DNA of 64,000 nt from Gammaproteobacteria bacterium (GTDB taxonomy: Bacteria; Pseudomonadota; Gammaproteobacteria; GCA-001735895), in the NCBI GenBank assembly GCA_030066085.1, contig JASJCI010000037.1, positions 1-64,000 of the forward strand, in the 5' to 3' direction. Numbering within the stretch: position 1 is the stretch's first letter; the number at the start of each line of letters is the position of its first letter. Of the stretch, positions 39,320 to 47,230 are shown in pieces. The notes under the pieces are model-generated. The model was not told the DNA's origin, made no database searches, and worked only from the letters and a program-made list of their open reading frames with translations. A program made the position numbers and the translations under genes.

Positions 39320-39841
39320 ATGGATCGACGCAGACTGTTACAGCGCCTGCTGCGCATTTTCGGCATCGTTTTCTTGCTCGGGCTGGTCAGCGTTCTGCTC
39401 GATTTCGCGATCGATTTCAGGCCGCGAACCATCCAGGAATCCTATCGCTTCACCGTGCCGGAACTCACGCTCGATGAACCGGTCATTTTGCGCCGGGACA
39501 ATCTCAGCTTGGTGGTAATCCGCCGTTCGAGCGCGATCCTGGATGCGATCGCGGACGACCGGGAGCGGCCGCAGGACCCGGAATCCTCTGCCAGCCGGCA
39601 GCCGGCCGATGTCGATCGCCGCCACCGCGCGCGCGACGGTGAATTTTTCGTCGCCTACGCCATGGGTACCGATTTCGGTTGTCCGCTGGCGGTCGATGCC
39701 CAGACCTTGCGCGAGGTCTGCAGTAAAGCGCGCTACGATTTTGCCGGGCGCGCGCTGCGCGGCGAGCGCGAGTTTCCGAATCTGACCGTACCGGATTATA
39801 ATTTCAGCCCGGACTACCGGGTCCTGACCGTTTTTCCCTGA
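39320..39841 (+). CDS. Membrane-anchored degenerate Rieske-fold protein (no 2Fe-2S ligands)
   Basis: A 173-residue protein with an N-terminal membrane helix (about residues 11-30) and an extracytoplasmic domain. The C-terminal half aligns with the cluster-binding part of Rieske proteins: GTDFGCPL (116-123) replaces CTHLGC, and EVCSKARYDFAGR (132-144) replaces CPCHGSxYDxAGR, followed by the expected NLTVPDYNF. All four cluster ligands are lost (to G116, D118, E132 and S135), yet both disulfide cysteines remain (C121, C134). The function is unknown; it may be a structural or disulfide-bearing remnant. ATG 39320 is chosen; yajQ starts 10 nt after its stop. Confidence 0.65.
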   Translation: MDRRRLLQRLLRIFGIVFLLGLVSVLLDFAIDFRPRTIQESYRFTVPELTLDEPVILRRDNLSLVVIRRSSAILDAIADDRERPQDPESSASRQPADVDRRHRARDGEFFVAYAMGTDFGCPLAVDAQTLREVCSKARYDFAGRALRGEREFPNLTVPDYNFSPDYRVLTVFP

Positions 39842-39851
39842 GCCAGAAACC

Positions 39852-40334
39852 ATGCCATCGTTCGACGTCGTTTCCGAAGTAGATCACCATGAATTGCGCA
39901 ATGCCATCGACCAGGCTAATCGCGAGATCGGCACGCGTTACGACTTCAAGGGCGCAAACGCGCGCATCGAGCAGCAGGAGACCGAGCTCAGTCTCGAGGC
40001 CGAAGTCGAATTCCAGCTGCAGCAAATGATCCCGATCCTGAAGGAAAAGATGTCGAAACGCGGTATCGACGTCGAATGTCTCGAGTTCGGCGACGTGGTC
40101 GAAATGAACCGGCGGGCACGCCAGCCGGTACGTGTGCGCGAGGGTCTCGATCGCGATCTCGCGCGCAAGATGGTCAAGCTGGTCAAGGACAGTCGGCTCA
40201 AGGTGCAGGCCGCGATCCAGGGCGAGCAACTGCGCGTGACCGGCAAGAAGCGCGATGATCTGCAGGCGGTCATGCAGATACTGCGCGAAGCCGGCCTCGG
40301 CATACCCCTGCAGTTCCAGAACTTCCGCGACTAG
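39852..40334 (+). CDS. yajQ: YajQ-family nucleotide-binding protein
   Basis: A 160-residue cytoplasmic protein of the UPF0234 family. The MPSFDVVSEVDHHELRNAIDQA opening (residues 1-22), the TRYDFKGANARIE segment, the VRVREGLDRDLARKMVKLVKDS segment and RVTGKKRDDLQAVMQ are diagnostic. Members bind nucleic acids, and in xanthomonads and pseudomonads YajQ binds cyclic di-GMP, which would fit the GGDEF/PilZ genes at the start of the window. It is a short distance from the Rieske-like gene and probably co-transcribed with it. Confidence 0.95.
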   Translation: MPSFDVVSEVDHHELRNAIDQANREIGTRYDFKGANARIEQQETELSLEAEVEFQLQQMIPILKEKMSKRGIDVECLEFGDVVEMNRRARQPVRVREGLDRDLARKMVKLVKDSRLKVQAAIQGEQLRVTGKKRDDLQAVMQILREAGLGIPLQFQNFRD

Positions 40335-40386
40335 CTCCTCCCGGCGACAGCCGGCTCGACGCCAGTTCGCGGGGCAAGCCCGGCGA

Positions 40387-40401
40387 CAGGGTTTCGCCCT
40401 G
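40387..40401. terminator. Candidate hairpin between convergent yajQ and rsmJ
   Basis: CAGGG-TTTCG-CCCTG forms a short stem-loop in the 101-nt spacer, but no T-run follows on either strand. It could help end either transcript; support is weak. Confidence 0.3.
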
Positions 40402-40435
40402 GAGTCTTGCTCGAATCCTTTTCCGGACCCGGGGA

Positions 40436-41107
40436 TCAGGCGGCCAGGTAGACATCGAAGCGGACGGTTTTTTCCCGGTAAACGATGTCCGGGACGCGGC
40501 TGTCGAGGCGTGGCGCGCGTGCCGGTCGCTTGACCACGACGCGATAGCGCGCGCGCGTCAGCGCCAGCTCGAAAAATCGTTCGATATCGAAATTGGTGGT
40601 GATCGCCTGCAGTATCTGCATCGACTTGCCGGGCTTGGCGCCGGAACTGCGCGCGGGAAACATCGGGTCGAGGTAGATACAGTCGAAGACCCGCTCCGCT
40701 TGCTCGACGAGAAATTGGTACGCGTCCCCGCGCTGCAGCCGCAGCCTCGAAACCAGTTCGGTCTGACCGCTCGTCGCCAGCGTTGCGAGGGCCAGTTGCA
40801 GCACGTCGTGTATCTGCCGTTGTCGTTCGAGCATGGTGACGGTGAGACCGTGCGCGGCGAGGGTGAGGCTGTCGCCACCCCAGCCGGCGGTGGCGTCGAG
40901 CACGCTTTGAATGTGGCGCTTGCGGTCGCGGCAGGCCCTGAGCAGCGCCTGCCCCGGCTGGCGCGCGCGGCGCCGCAGTTCGCCGCTGACAAAACTATGG
41001 CGAAAGGCGAGGCCGGACTGGCGATGGGCGATACGGCAACCTTCGGCATCCGGGATAACCACCAGCGGCTCGTGCGGGGCTGCCGCGGTCGGACGCGATG
41101 ACGACAT
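40436..41107 (-). CDS. rsmJ: 16S rRNA (guanine(1516)-N(2))-methyltransferase RsmJ
   Basis: A 223-residue SAM-dependent methyltransferase modifying G1516 of 16S rRNA. The SAM motif is VLDATAGWGGDSLTLAAHG, the adenine-binding loop is at MLERQRQIHDVL and the catalytic-site motif is CIYLDPMFPAR. These match RsmJ (YhiQ). The start codon overlaps the slyX stop by one base, so the two are translationally coupled. Confidence 0.93.
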   Translation of the reverse strand: MSSSRPTAAAPHEPLVVIPDAEGCRIAHRQSGLAFRHSFVSGELRRRARQPGQALLRACRDRKRHIQSVLDATAGWGGDSLTLAAHGLTVTMLERQRQIHDVLQLALATLATSGQTELVSRLRLQRGDAYQFLVEQAERVFDCIYLDPMFPARSSGAKPGKSMQILQAITTNFDIERFFELALTRARYRVVVKRPARAPRLDSRVPDIVYREKTVRFDVYLAA

Positions 41108-41322
41108 CAGTAGTGCGGAGGCCTGTCGTGCGCGGGGTCGATGTCGCTGATGCCGTCCTTCAGCGACTGCAGTCGGCGCGACAGTTGTTCGACTTCGCCT
41201 CGTAGCCGCACAAGCTCCTGGTCCTGCCGCGCCAACGCGTCGTTGAGCCCTTCGATCACGTGATCCTGCTCGGCATAGAGGCTCTCGAGCCGCTCGAGGC
41301 GCTGATCGATCTCCTGTTCCAC
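41107..41322 (-). CDS. slyX: SlyX-family coiled-coil protein
   Basis: A 71-residue, mostly alpha-helical coiled-coil protein with heptad-like leucines (RLERLESLYAEQDHVIEGLN) and the characteristic terminal PPHY. The function of SlyX is unknown. GTG at 41322-41320 is chosen because AAAGGGG precedes it and it gives the standard family length. It is transcribed divergently from the Rsd/AlgQ-family gene and is coupled to rsmJ. Confidence 0.88.
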   Translation of the reverse strand: MEQEIDQRLERLESLYAEQDHVIEGLNDALARQDQELVRLRGEVEQLSRRLQSLKDGISDIDPAHDRPPHY

Positions 41323-41377
41323 GGTTACCCCTTTCGAAAATTGGACGAGTGTAGCAAAATTAGCCGGCCGGCCGGCA

Positions 41378-41383
41378 TATAAT
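41378..41383 (+). promoter_or_regulatory. Perfect -10 element upstream of the Rsd/AlgQ-family gene
   Basis: TATAAT lies 91 nt before the GTG start in the 152-nt slyX divergent spacer. No good -35 match is visible at the right distance. A short self-complementary CCGGCCGGCCGG tract lies just upstream (41364-41375). Confidence 0.4.
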
Positions 41384-41474
41384 GGCGGTTTACCGGGAAC
41401 GCATTCGGCCGCATAATACGTCCTTGGGCAGCCGCAGCCGGCATGCGATAAACACAGTATCCCAGAGGAATGTC

Positions 41475-41984
41475 GTGAGCGAATCACAGATCGACAAGAT
41501 TGCGCAGATTGCCGAAAAAATATCGGCCGAAGATAATCGCCGGACCCGCCAGACGCACACCATCAATTCGCTGCTGAACGAACGCCAGAAGGTGCTGGTG
41601 TCGATGTGTACCCTGGCGGAACTCGAGGCCAGCGAGACTGCCAGCGAAACGGTTATCGACGATTTGCGCAGCTTCAACCAGCAACTGGTGGACTACACCG
41701 CGCTCGGTCATTTCGAGATTTACGAGCGTATCATCGACGGCAAGGAGCGTCGCGGCAACATCAAGCGCGTCGCGGATCGCGTCTATCCCACGATTTCGGA
41801 AACCACCCGGGTGTTTGTCGACTTCAATGACAAGTACGATGGCGCCGACGAGCCCGAAAGCCTGATCGACCTTTACCAGGACCTGTCGAAGATTGGCGAA
41901 GCCATGGCCGAGCGAATCGAATCGGAAGACATGCTGCTGCGCGAAATCAGCGACCAGCTCGAGAGCCCCAGCAAGTTCCTCTAG
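41475..41984 (+). CDS. Rsd/AlgQ-family anti-sigma70 regulator
   Basis: A 169-residue all-helical protein. Family features are the central LLNERQKVLVSMCTLAEL helix, LRSFNQQLVDYTALGHFEIYERI and YPTISETTRVFVDFNDKYDG. Rsd and AlgQ bind region 4 of sigma70 and so favour alternative sigma factors; the rpoS gene in the same window is the natural beneficiary. GTG 41475 has AGAGGA upstream. AlgQ also affects alginate and virulence genes in pseudomonads. The fit is by motif, with overall divergence. Confidence 0.75.
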   Translation: MSESQIDKIAQIAEKISAEDNRRTRQTHTINSLLNERQKVLVSMCTLAELEASETASETVIDDLRSFNQQLVDYTALGHFEIYERIIDGKERRGNIKRVADRVYPTISETTRVFVDFNDKYDGADEPESLIDLYQDLSKIGEAMAERIESEDMLLREISDQLESPSKFL

Positions 41985-42019
41985 GCTGGCGGCAACAGCG
42001 CCCCGCCGTCAGTCCCGTA

Positions 42020-42319
42020 TCAGGGCAAAACCTTGTTAAACGGTTTGACCGTAACCGATTCGTACGCGCCTGCTTCGATATAGGGGTCGGTGTCGGCCCA
42101 GGCCTGCGCGGCTGCCAGCGATTCGAATTCGGCGATGATGATGCTGCCGGTGAAACCGGCTGCGCCGGGATCGGGACTGTCGATTGCCGGATTGGGGCCG
42201 GCAAGCACCAGCCGTCCCTCGGCCTTCAGCGCGTTGAGCCGTTCTACATGTGCCGGGCGTGCCGCCAGGCGCGCCTCGAGGCTGCCGGGTTTGTCGTTGC
42301 CGACGATGCTGTACAACAT
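42020..42319 (-). CDS. yciI: YciI-family protein
   Basis: A 99-residue protein of the YciI/YCII-related ferredoxin-like fold. [25 protein letters not shown] contains the conserved His-Asp region, and [28 protein letters not shown] is the second half. YciI of Haemophilus may act as a dehydrochlorinase-like or stress-related enzyme; the real role is unclear. Its start overlaps the yciB stop by one base, forming a yciB-yciI operon as in other gammaproteobacteria. Confidence 0.9.
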   Translation of the reverse strand: MLYSIVGNDKPGSLEARLAARPAHVERLNALKAEGRLVLAGPNPAIDSPDPGAAGFTGSIIIAEFESLAAAQAWADTDPYIEAGAYESVTVKPFNKVLP

Positions 42320-42969
42320 CAGGAAGTCTCCTCGTCCGTTCCGGGGACGTATCTTGCGATATAGAAAGCCTGGGCGACGACAAACGCGATCGTCATGCCC
42401 ATCAGGCCGAACAGTTTGAAATCGACCCAGGTATCCTCGCTGAACTGAAATCCGAGCGGATCGATTTCGGGTGCAACGAGCAGGTTGGCAATACCGGCGA
42501 CGACAAAAAACGTCACCCAGGCGATGTTGAGCTGGCTCCAGACCCGCGGCTCCTTGATCGCGAGCGCTCCGCCCATCATGCGCTGCACCAGCGGCCGGTC
42601 GCCGATCACGTGGCTGCCGGCGAATACCAGCGCAAACAGCCAGTTGATCACGGTCGGTTTCCACTGGATGAACAGCGGGTCCCTGAGCACGATGGTCGCA
42701 CCGCCGAACACGATCAGCAGGGCGAGGGTAACCAGCGGCATTTTTTCGACCCTTTTGACCAGGATCATGCCGACGATCACCTGTGCCAGCGTTACCACGA
42801 TGGCCGCGAAGGTAGCGAGGTAAATCGCGTCGCCGGCCTCGCCCGGTGTCAGCGCCATCAGCGGCAGCGCCGCGTTGACGGCGAGAACGAGTCCATCCGG
42901 CAAGTCGAGGTAGAACTTGTACAGGATGAAAAACAGCAGGATCGGAAAGAAATCGATGAGTTGTTTCAT
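42319..42969 (-). CDS. yciB: Inner-membrane septation protein A (YciB)
   Basis: A 216-residue polytopic membrane protein of the YciB/IspZ family. [19 protein letters not shown] opens the protein, [23 protein letters not shown] is the hallmark (in segments), and five to six hydrophobic helices follow. It has a role in envelope and division-site maintenance with the elongasome and divisome. The ATG at 42969-42967 gives the conserved start. Confidence 0.93.
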   Translation of the reverse strand: MKQLIDFFPILLFFILYKFYLDLPDGLVLAVNAALPLMALTPGEAGDAIYLATFAAIVVTLAQVIVGMILVKRVEKMPLVTLALLIVFGGATIVLRDPLFIQWKPTVINWLFALVFAGSHVIGDRPLVQRMMGGALAIKEPRVWSQLNIAWVTFFVVAGIANLLVAPEIDPLGFQFSEDTWVDFKLFGLMGMTIAFVVAQAFYIARYVPGTDEETS

Positions 42970-43081
42970 GCAGGCGTTGCTGGTCCGGCCAGCGGGCATT
43001 TTAGCGCATATACCGGCCCGGGGTGACTAATATCGAGCGCGGTGCTATGCTCCGCGCAATTCCCCGGATCCACGTTTCAGC

Positions 43082-43939
43082 TTGAGCGAAAAGACCTTTT
43101 TTTACCTCGCCGGATTGCCGCGTACCGGCAGTACCGTGCTGGGCGAAATCCTCAACCAGAATCCGCAAATACACGTATCACCGGCGTCCCCGCTGTCCGA
43201 GATCGTCAGCGATGTGATCGCCAAGTGGCGCATGAACAACGTTACCCTGCGCGCCTACAAGCATCCCGAGCAATTGCCCAACGTCTGGCGCGGTATCCGC
43301 GACGGCATGTACCGGCATCGCGCCGAACGCTTCATCATCGACAAGTCCTGGGCCTGGCACATGAACGATGCGATCAATTCGACGCGCGATATCCTGGGCG
43401 AGGAAATGAAGGTGATCTGTACCGTCGACGATATCGCCGACTGCGTGGCATCGTTCATCATGCGGATACGCTCGAATCCCGACTATGTTTCCTACATCGA
43501 CGATTACCTGCGCCAGCAGCGTGCCGAGCTCAACGACGCCAATCGCTGCCGGGCCTTGATGGATGCGCGAATCCCGACCAGCGTCGGCTGGTGTTACGAG
43601 AACCTGAAGCAGACCTGGCAGGGCAACAATCGCAAGAACCTGCTGCTGATCGAGCGCCGCGACCTGGTCGCCGATCCCGACGCCACGCTCGACCGGATCT
43701 ACGCCTTTCTCGAGATTCCCGCGCACCGCGGCTGGGGAGAGGGCGAAACCCACGTATTCGACCGCATCGAAAAGGAAATCACCGAGGATGATGGAGCGGC
43801 CTACGGGATCCCGGATCTGCATCAGCTCGGGCCGCGGCTGCGCGACCGCAGCTGGCGGGCGAAGGACGTGCTCGGCAACCAGCTTTTCTTCAAGTACAAG
43901 CGCCTCGAATTCTGGCGTCCGAAAAAACGCGCGTTGTAG
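43082..43939 (+). CDS. Sulfotransferase-family protein
   Basis: A 285-residue PAPS-dependent sulfotransferase-like protein. The 5-prime phosphosulfate-binding loop GLPRTGSTVLGEIL is at residues 11-24. The 3-prime phosphate region reads ICTVDDIADCVASFI: the serine is kept but the usual RxP arginine is not seen. LLLIERRDLVADPDATLDRIYAFLEIP is the typical C-terminal acceptor-domain block. Bacterial members sulfate carbohydrates, amines or lipids; the acceptor is unknown. TTG 43082 is the first usable start and lacks a clear ribosome-binding site. Confidence 0.8.
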   Translation: MSEKTFFYLAGLPRTGSTVLGEILNQNPQIHVSPASPLSEIVSDVIAKWRMNNVTLRAYKHPEQLPNVWRGIRDGMYRHRAERFIIDKSWAWHMNDAINSTRDILGEEMKVICTVDDIADCVASFIMRIRSNPDYVSYIDDYLRQQRAELNDANRCRALMDARIPTSVGWCYENLKQTWQGNNRKNLLLIERRDLVADPDATLDRIYAFLEIPAHRGWGEGETHVFDRIEKEITEDDGAAYGIPDLHQLGPRLRDRSWRAKDVLGNQLFFKYKRLEFWRPKKRAL

Positions 43940-43964
43940 ACTGACCGGGACTAATTTACACGCC

Positions 43965-43996
43965 AAAAAAGAAAGGGCCCCGAGAGGGGCCCTTTC
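43965..43996 (-). terminator. Rho-independent terminator of the porin gene
   Basis: A perfect 11-bp stem, GAAAGGGCCCC (43971-43981) with GGGGCCCTTTC (43986-43996), and a GAGA tetraloop. On the minus strand a run of six T residues (complement of 43965-43970) follows directly. It is one of the strongest terminators in the window and sits 25 nt after the porin stop; it may also stop the sulfotransferase transcript. Confidence 0.92.
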
Positions 43997-44020
43997 CGGT
44001 ACTGCGTTACGACGTCGAGA

Positions 44021-44998
44021 TTACAGGATGTCGTACTTCAGGACTGCGCGGACGGCAGTGATGTCGTCGTCGCTGTCGCCAACGCCGCCACCGAGGTAGT
44101 CGGAGTCATCCGCGTCGAGCGAGTGTACTTCGTACCACATGGTGGTGTTGCGGCCCAGGCTCTGGGTGTAACCCACGGTGATGCTCAGGATGTCAGCATC
44201 GGGTACGTCGAGCATCAGTTGCTCAACGTGCACGTAGGCGTTACCGATACCCAGGTCGATAACGATACCGTCATCGTCGTCCTGGTTCATGTAGCTGATA
44301 CCCAGGGTAGCGTCACCGATGCCGATGCCGGACCAGGCGATACCGACGATGTCTTCGTCATTGGCGGAGTAGCCTTGAGTGGTCTCGGTGGACTGGTAGG
44401 CGATACCGATGGTGCCCAGGTCGCCGACGGCGAAGCTTGCACCGACTTCGAGCTCGTCAGGGTTTTCTTCTTCAGATTCCCACACGAAGTAGCCGGTGAC
44501 ACCCAGCATGACGGGGCCGGCGTTGCCGGAGTAGGTCAGGCCGTTGTCGGTACGGCTGCGATAGTTGATCATCGCGTAGCCTGATGACCACCACGGGTTA
44601 TCCAGCGGACCAACCACGTGGTTGTAAAAGGTGTGGTAGGTTTGACCCAGCGTGACGGTACCGAAGTCGCCCTTGACACCGACGTAACGGTGACGCAGAC
44701 CGATGTCGTCTTCGCTTGAAGCAGCGGTGTCGCTACCGGCTTCCTTATCGGAATCGTTGAAGTCGACGTCCCACTCGTAACGGCCAAAACCGGTCATGCC
44801 GTTGCCGAGATCGGTTTCGCCGCGAGCGCCAAAACGTGAAGAAAAGCTCTTCACGCGTGCATCAGCGATGCCGTCCAGGTCGATGTGCTCCAGACCGACA
44901 CGAGCCGAGGCGTAAACTTCACCCTCAGCCTGTGCAACGACCGGAGCAGCGACGGTACCCGCCACGGCCAATGCGATTGCAGAAGTTTTGAATTTCAT
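44021..44998 (-). CDS. Gram-negative general porin
   Basis: A 325-residue outer-membrane 16-strand porin (OmpC/porin_4 type). The signal peptide runs to about residue 24 (ends VVAQA). The mature part has alternating strands, for example GEVYASARVGLEH, GMTGFGRYEWDVDF, GTVTLGQTYHTFYN and LGRNTTMWYEVHSL, and many acidic turn residues, suggesting a cation-preferring or calcium-tolerant pore. The dedicated promoter, A/T-rich upstream element, long leader and strong terminator suggest an abundant monocistronic transcript. Confidence 0.9.
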   Translation of the reverse strand: MKFKTSAIALAVAGTVAAPVVAQAEGEVYASARVGLEHIDLDGIADARVKSFSSRFGARGETDLGNGMTGFGRYEWDVDFNDSDKEAGSDTAASSEDDIGLRHRYVGVKGDFGTVTLGQTYHTFYNHVVGPLDNPWWSSGYAMINYRSRTDNGLTYSGNAGPVMLGVTGYFVWESEEENPDELEVGASFAVGDLGTIGIAYQSTETTQGYSANDEDIVGIAWSGIGIGDATLGISYMNQDDDDGIVIDLGIGNAYVHVEQLMLDVPDADILSITVGYTQSLGRNTTMWYEVHSLDADDSDYLGGGVGDSDDDITAVRAVLKYDIL

Positions 44999-45104
44999 GA
45001 GTAATTACCCTTAAGTCGTTTATGTATTGTGCTTAAGTGCAGACCCGTCCGGGCGGAGCTTCATGTGCTCGAGCAACCCCGGCCCTTCAGGCCTACCGCT
45101 GTGC

Positions 45105-45156
45105 ATCATAGTGAATTCTGCTTCAATAGCAAGTCTGTTTTCGCAAAAAAAACAAC
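45105..45156 (-). promoter_or_regulatory. Strong porin promoter with UP-like element
   Basis: On the minus strand: TATGAT (45110-45105), a 16-nt spacer, TTGCTA (45132-45127) and, just upstream, T-tract-GCG-AAAA (about 45156-45135), which resembles the UP element bound by the alpha subunit of RNA polymerase. Transcription would start near 45098, leaving a leader of about 100 nt. More A/T tracts extend to about 45200. Confidence 0.65.
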
Positions 45157-45317
45157 AAAAAGCCGTTTTGTTGCACAAATGAGACAAAAAAAGCAGTAAA
45201 TCCTGTCTCCGCTGCAAGATAGCCCCGGCAACTGCCTGATTCGAGGCTATTTTTCAATCGTTGTTTTCTTGTCAGGGATTTCCGGTATGATCGCGCCCCG
45301 GCAATTACGAGTGCAGC

Positions 45318-45938
45318 ATGGCGCAATATTTCGAAATACACCCGGTCAATCCCCAGCGACGGCTGATCCAGCAGGCGGTCGCGATCATCGATCGCGGCGG
45401 CCTGGTCATCTATCCAACCGATTCGAGTTACGCGCTCGGCTGTCACATCGGCGACAAGGCGGCGATGGAACGCATCCAGCGCATCCGTCGTACCGACAAG
45501 GATCACCACTTCACGCTGGTTTGCAGCGACCTGTCCGAGATCGGCACCTACGCCAAGGTCGACAACACCGACTACCGCCTGATGCGTAACCTGACACCGG
45601 GGCCCTACACCTTCCTGCTCAGGGCGACCTCGGTGGTGCCGCGGCGGCTGATGAATCCGCGGCGCAAGACCATCGGCGTGCGCGTACCCGACAACGCGAT
45701 CGTGCACGCACTGTTGCTCGAACTGGGTCAGCCGATCATGAGCAGTACCCTGATCCCGCCGGGCGGGCGCGAGGCGCTCGACGACGCGGTCGAAATCCGC
45801 GAGCGCTTCCAGCACGAGGTCGACCTGGTTATCGACGGCGGCTTTTGCGGCACCGAGCCGACCACCGTGATCAGCCTGATCGACGAAGTTCCCGCGATCC
45901 TGCGTCACGGCAAGGGCGACGTGTCCTTCCTGGAATGA
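45318..45938 (+). CDS. yciO: YciO, Sua5/YrdC-like protein
   Basis: A 206-residue protein of the YrdC/Sua5 RNA-binding fold, YciO branch. The KxR-like binding region and GLVIYPTDSSYALGCHIGDK, RIRRTDKDHHFTLVCSDLSEI and TPGPYTFLLRAT segments identify it. Unlike YrdC/TsaC it is not established as the essential threonylcarbamoyl-AMP synthase. ATG 45318 is preceded by a long A/T-rich spacer that also holds the divergent porin promoter. Confidence 0.9.
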   Translation: MAQYFEIHPVNPQRRLIQQAVAIIDRGGLVIYPTDSSYALGCHIGDKAAMERIQRIRRTDKDHHFTLVCSDLSEIGTYAKVDNTDYRLMRNLTPGPYTFLLRATSVVPRRLMNPRRKTIGVRVPDNAIVHALLLELGQPIMSSTLIPPGGREALDDAVEIRERFQHEVDLVIDGGFCGTEPTTVISLIDEVPAILRHGKGDVSFLE

Positions 45939-45971
45939 CAGACGGGGCTGTCCCCGGCCGGAGCGACTGAG

Positions 45972-45977
45972 TATAAT
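45972..45977 (+). promoter_or_regulatory. Perfect -10 element upstream of trpS
   Basis: TATAAT lies in the 74-nt yciO-trpS spacer, 35 nt before the TTG start, and suggests trpS, scpA and scpB can be transcribed independently of yciO. The -35 region is not convincing. Confidence 0.4.
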
Positions 45978-46012
45978 GCGGCGCAGGGCCGTTTTTCCTT
46001 GGAACGTCATTC

Positions 46013-47230
46013 TTGAACACCATTAGCCAAAACAACCGCGTGCTGTCCGGCATGCGTCCTACCGGCTTGTTGCACCTCGGCCACTATCACGGGGTTCTGA
46101 AAAACTGGATCGAGTTACAGCACAGCTACGAGTGTTTTTACTTCGTGGCCGACTGGCATGCGCTGACCACGCATTACGAGGATCCGTCGATCATCGGCGA
46201 AAGCAGCCGCGACATGGTGATCGACTGGCTCGCCGCCGGGGTCAATCCGGGCAGCGCCACCATCTTTGTGCAGTCGCGTATCCCGGAACATGCCGAGCTG
46301 CACACCCTGCTGTCGATGATAACGCCGCTGGGCTGGCTCGAGCGGGTACCGAGTTACAAGGACCAGCAGGAAAAGATCAAGGACAAGGATCTCGACACCT
46401 ACGGCTTTCTCGGTTACCCGCTGCTGCAAAGCGCCGATATCCTGATGTACAAGGCCGGCTTCGTGCCGGTTGGCGAAGACCAGGTCGCGCATGTCGAACT
46501 GACGCGCGAGGTTGCGCGCCGCTTCAACCACTTCTACGGCCGCGAGCCGGACTTCGAGGCCAAGGTCGGGGTCGCGATGCGCAAGATGGGGCGCAAGAAC
46601 GCGCGCCTGTACCAGGATGCGCGCAAGCGCTACCAGGAGCAGGGTGATACCGATGCGCTGCAGATCGGCCGCGCGCTGCTGGAATCGCAGCAGAATATCT
46701 CGCTCAGCGATCGCGAACGATTACTGGGTTACCTCGATGGCGAGGGCCGCATCATCCTGCCCGAGCCGCAGTCGCTGCTGACGGTGTCGTCGAAGATGCC
46801 CGGGGTCGATGGGCAAAAGATGTCCAAGTCCTACAACAATACGATCGCGCTGCGCGAGGAACCCGACGAGGTGGTCAGGAAACTCAAGACCATGCCGACC
46901 GACCCGGCGCGGGTCAGGCGCACCGATCCGGGCGATCCGGACAAGTGCCCGGTGTGGGGTTTCCACGACGTCTACACCAGCGAGCAGACCCGCGCCGAGC
47001 TGGCCGAGGGCTGCCGTACCGCGGGGATCGGCTGTATCGACTGCAAGCAGCACGTGATTGATGCCGTGCTCGACGAACTGAAGCCGATCCAGCGCAATGC
47101 CAGGGAATACCTGAATGACCTCGCCGGCGTCGACAGCATCATCAACGAGGGCTGCGAACACGCGCGCGACGTGGCGCAGGATACCATCGAGGAAGTGCGC
47201 AAGGTCATGGGCCTGGCGGGGCGTCGCTAA
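46013..47230 (+). CDS. trpS: Tryptophanyl-tRNA synthetase
   Basis: Class I aminoacyl-tRNA synthetase, 405 residues. The HIGH-equivalent is GLLHLGHYHGVLKNW near residue 18 and KMSKS is intact (GQKMSKSYNN, about residue 265). The protein is 70 residues longer than the 334-residue Escherichia coli enzyme and resembles the longer pseudomonad type, with an extra Cys-containing C-terminal segment (GIGCIDCKQHV). Translation starts at TTG 46013; later ATGs fall within the HIGH region. Its stop overlaps the scpA ATG by one base. Confidence 0.95.
   Translation: MNTISQNNRVLSGMRPTGLLHLGHYHGVLKNWIELQHSYECFYFVADWHALTTHYEDPSIIGESSRDMVIDWLAAGVNPGSATIFVQSRIPEHAELHTLLSMITPLGWLERVPSYKDQQEKIKDKDLDTYGFLGYPLLQSADILMYKAGFVPVGEDQVAHVELTREVARRFNHFYGREPDFEAKVGVAMRKMGRKNARLYQDARKRYQEQGDTDALQIGRALLESQQNISLSDRERLLGYLDGEGRIILPEPQSLLTVSSKMPGVDGQKMSKSYNNTIALREEPDEVVRKLKTMPTDPARVRRTDPGDPDKCPVWGFHDVYTSEQTRAELAEGCRTAGIGCIDCKQHVIDAVLDELKPIQRNAREYLNDLAGVDSIINEGCEHARDVAQDTIEEVRKVMGLAGRR

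Noticed and set aside
44041-44600. Plus-strand open frames rich in Val/Asp/Gly opposite the porin gene
   Set aside because: Shadows of the repetitive acidic porin; no start signal or domain.
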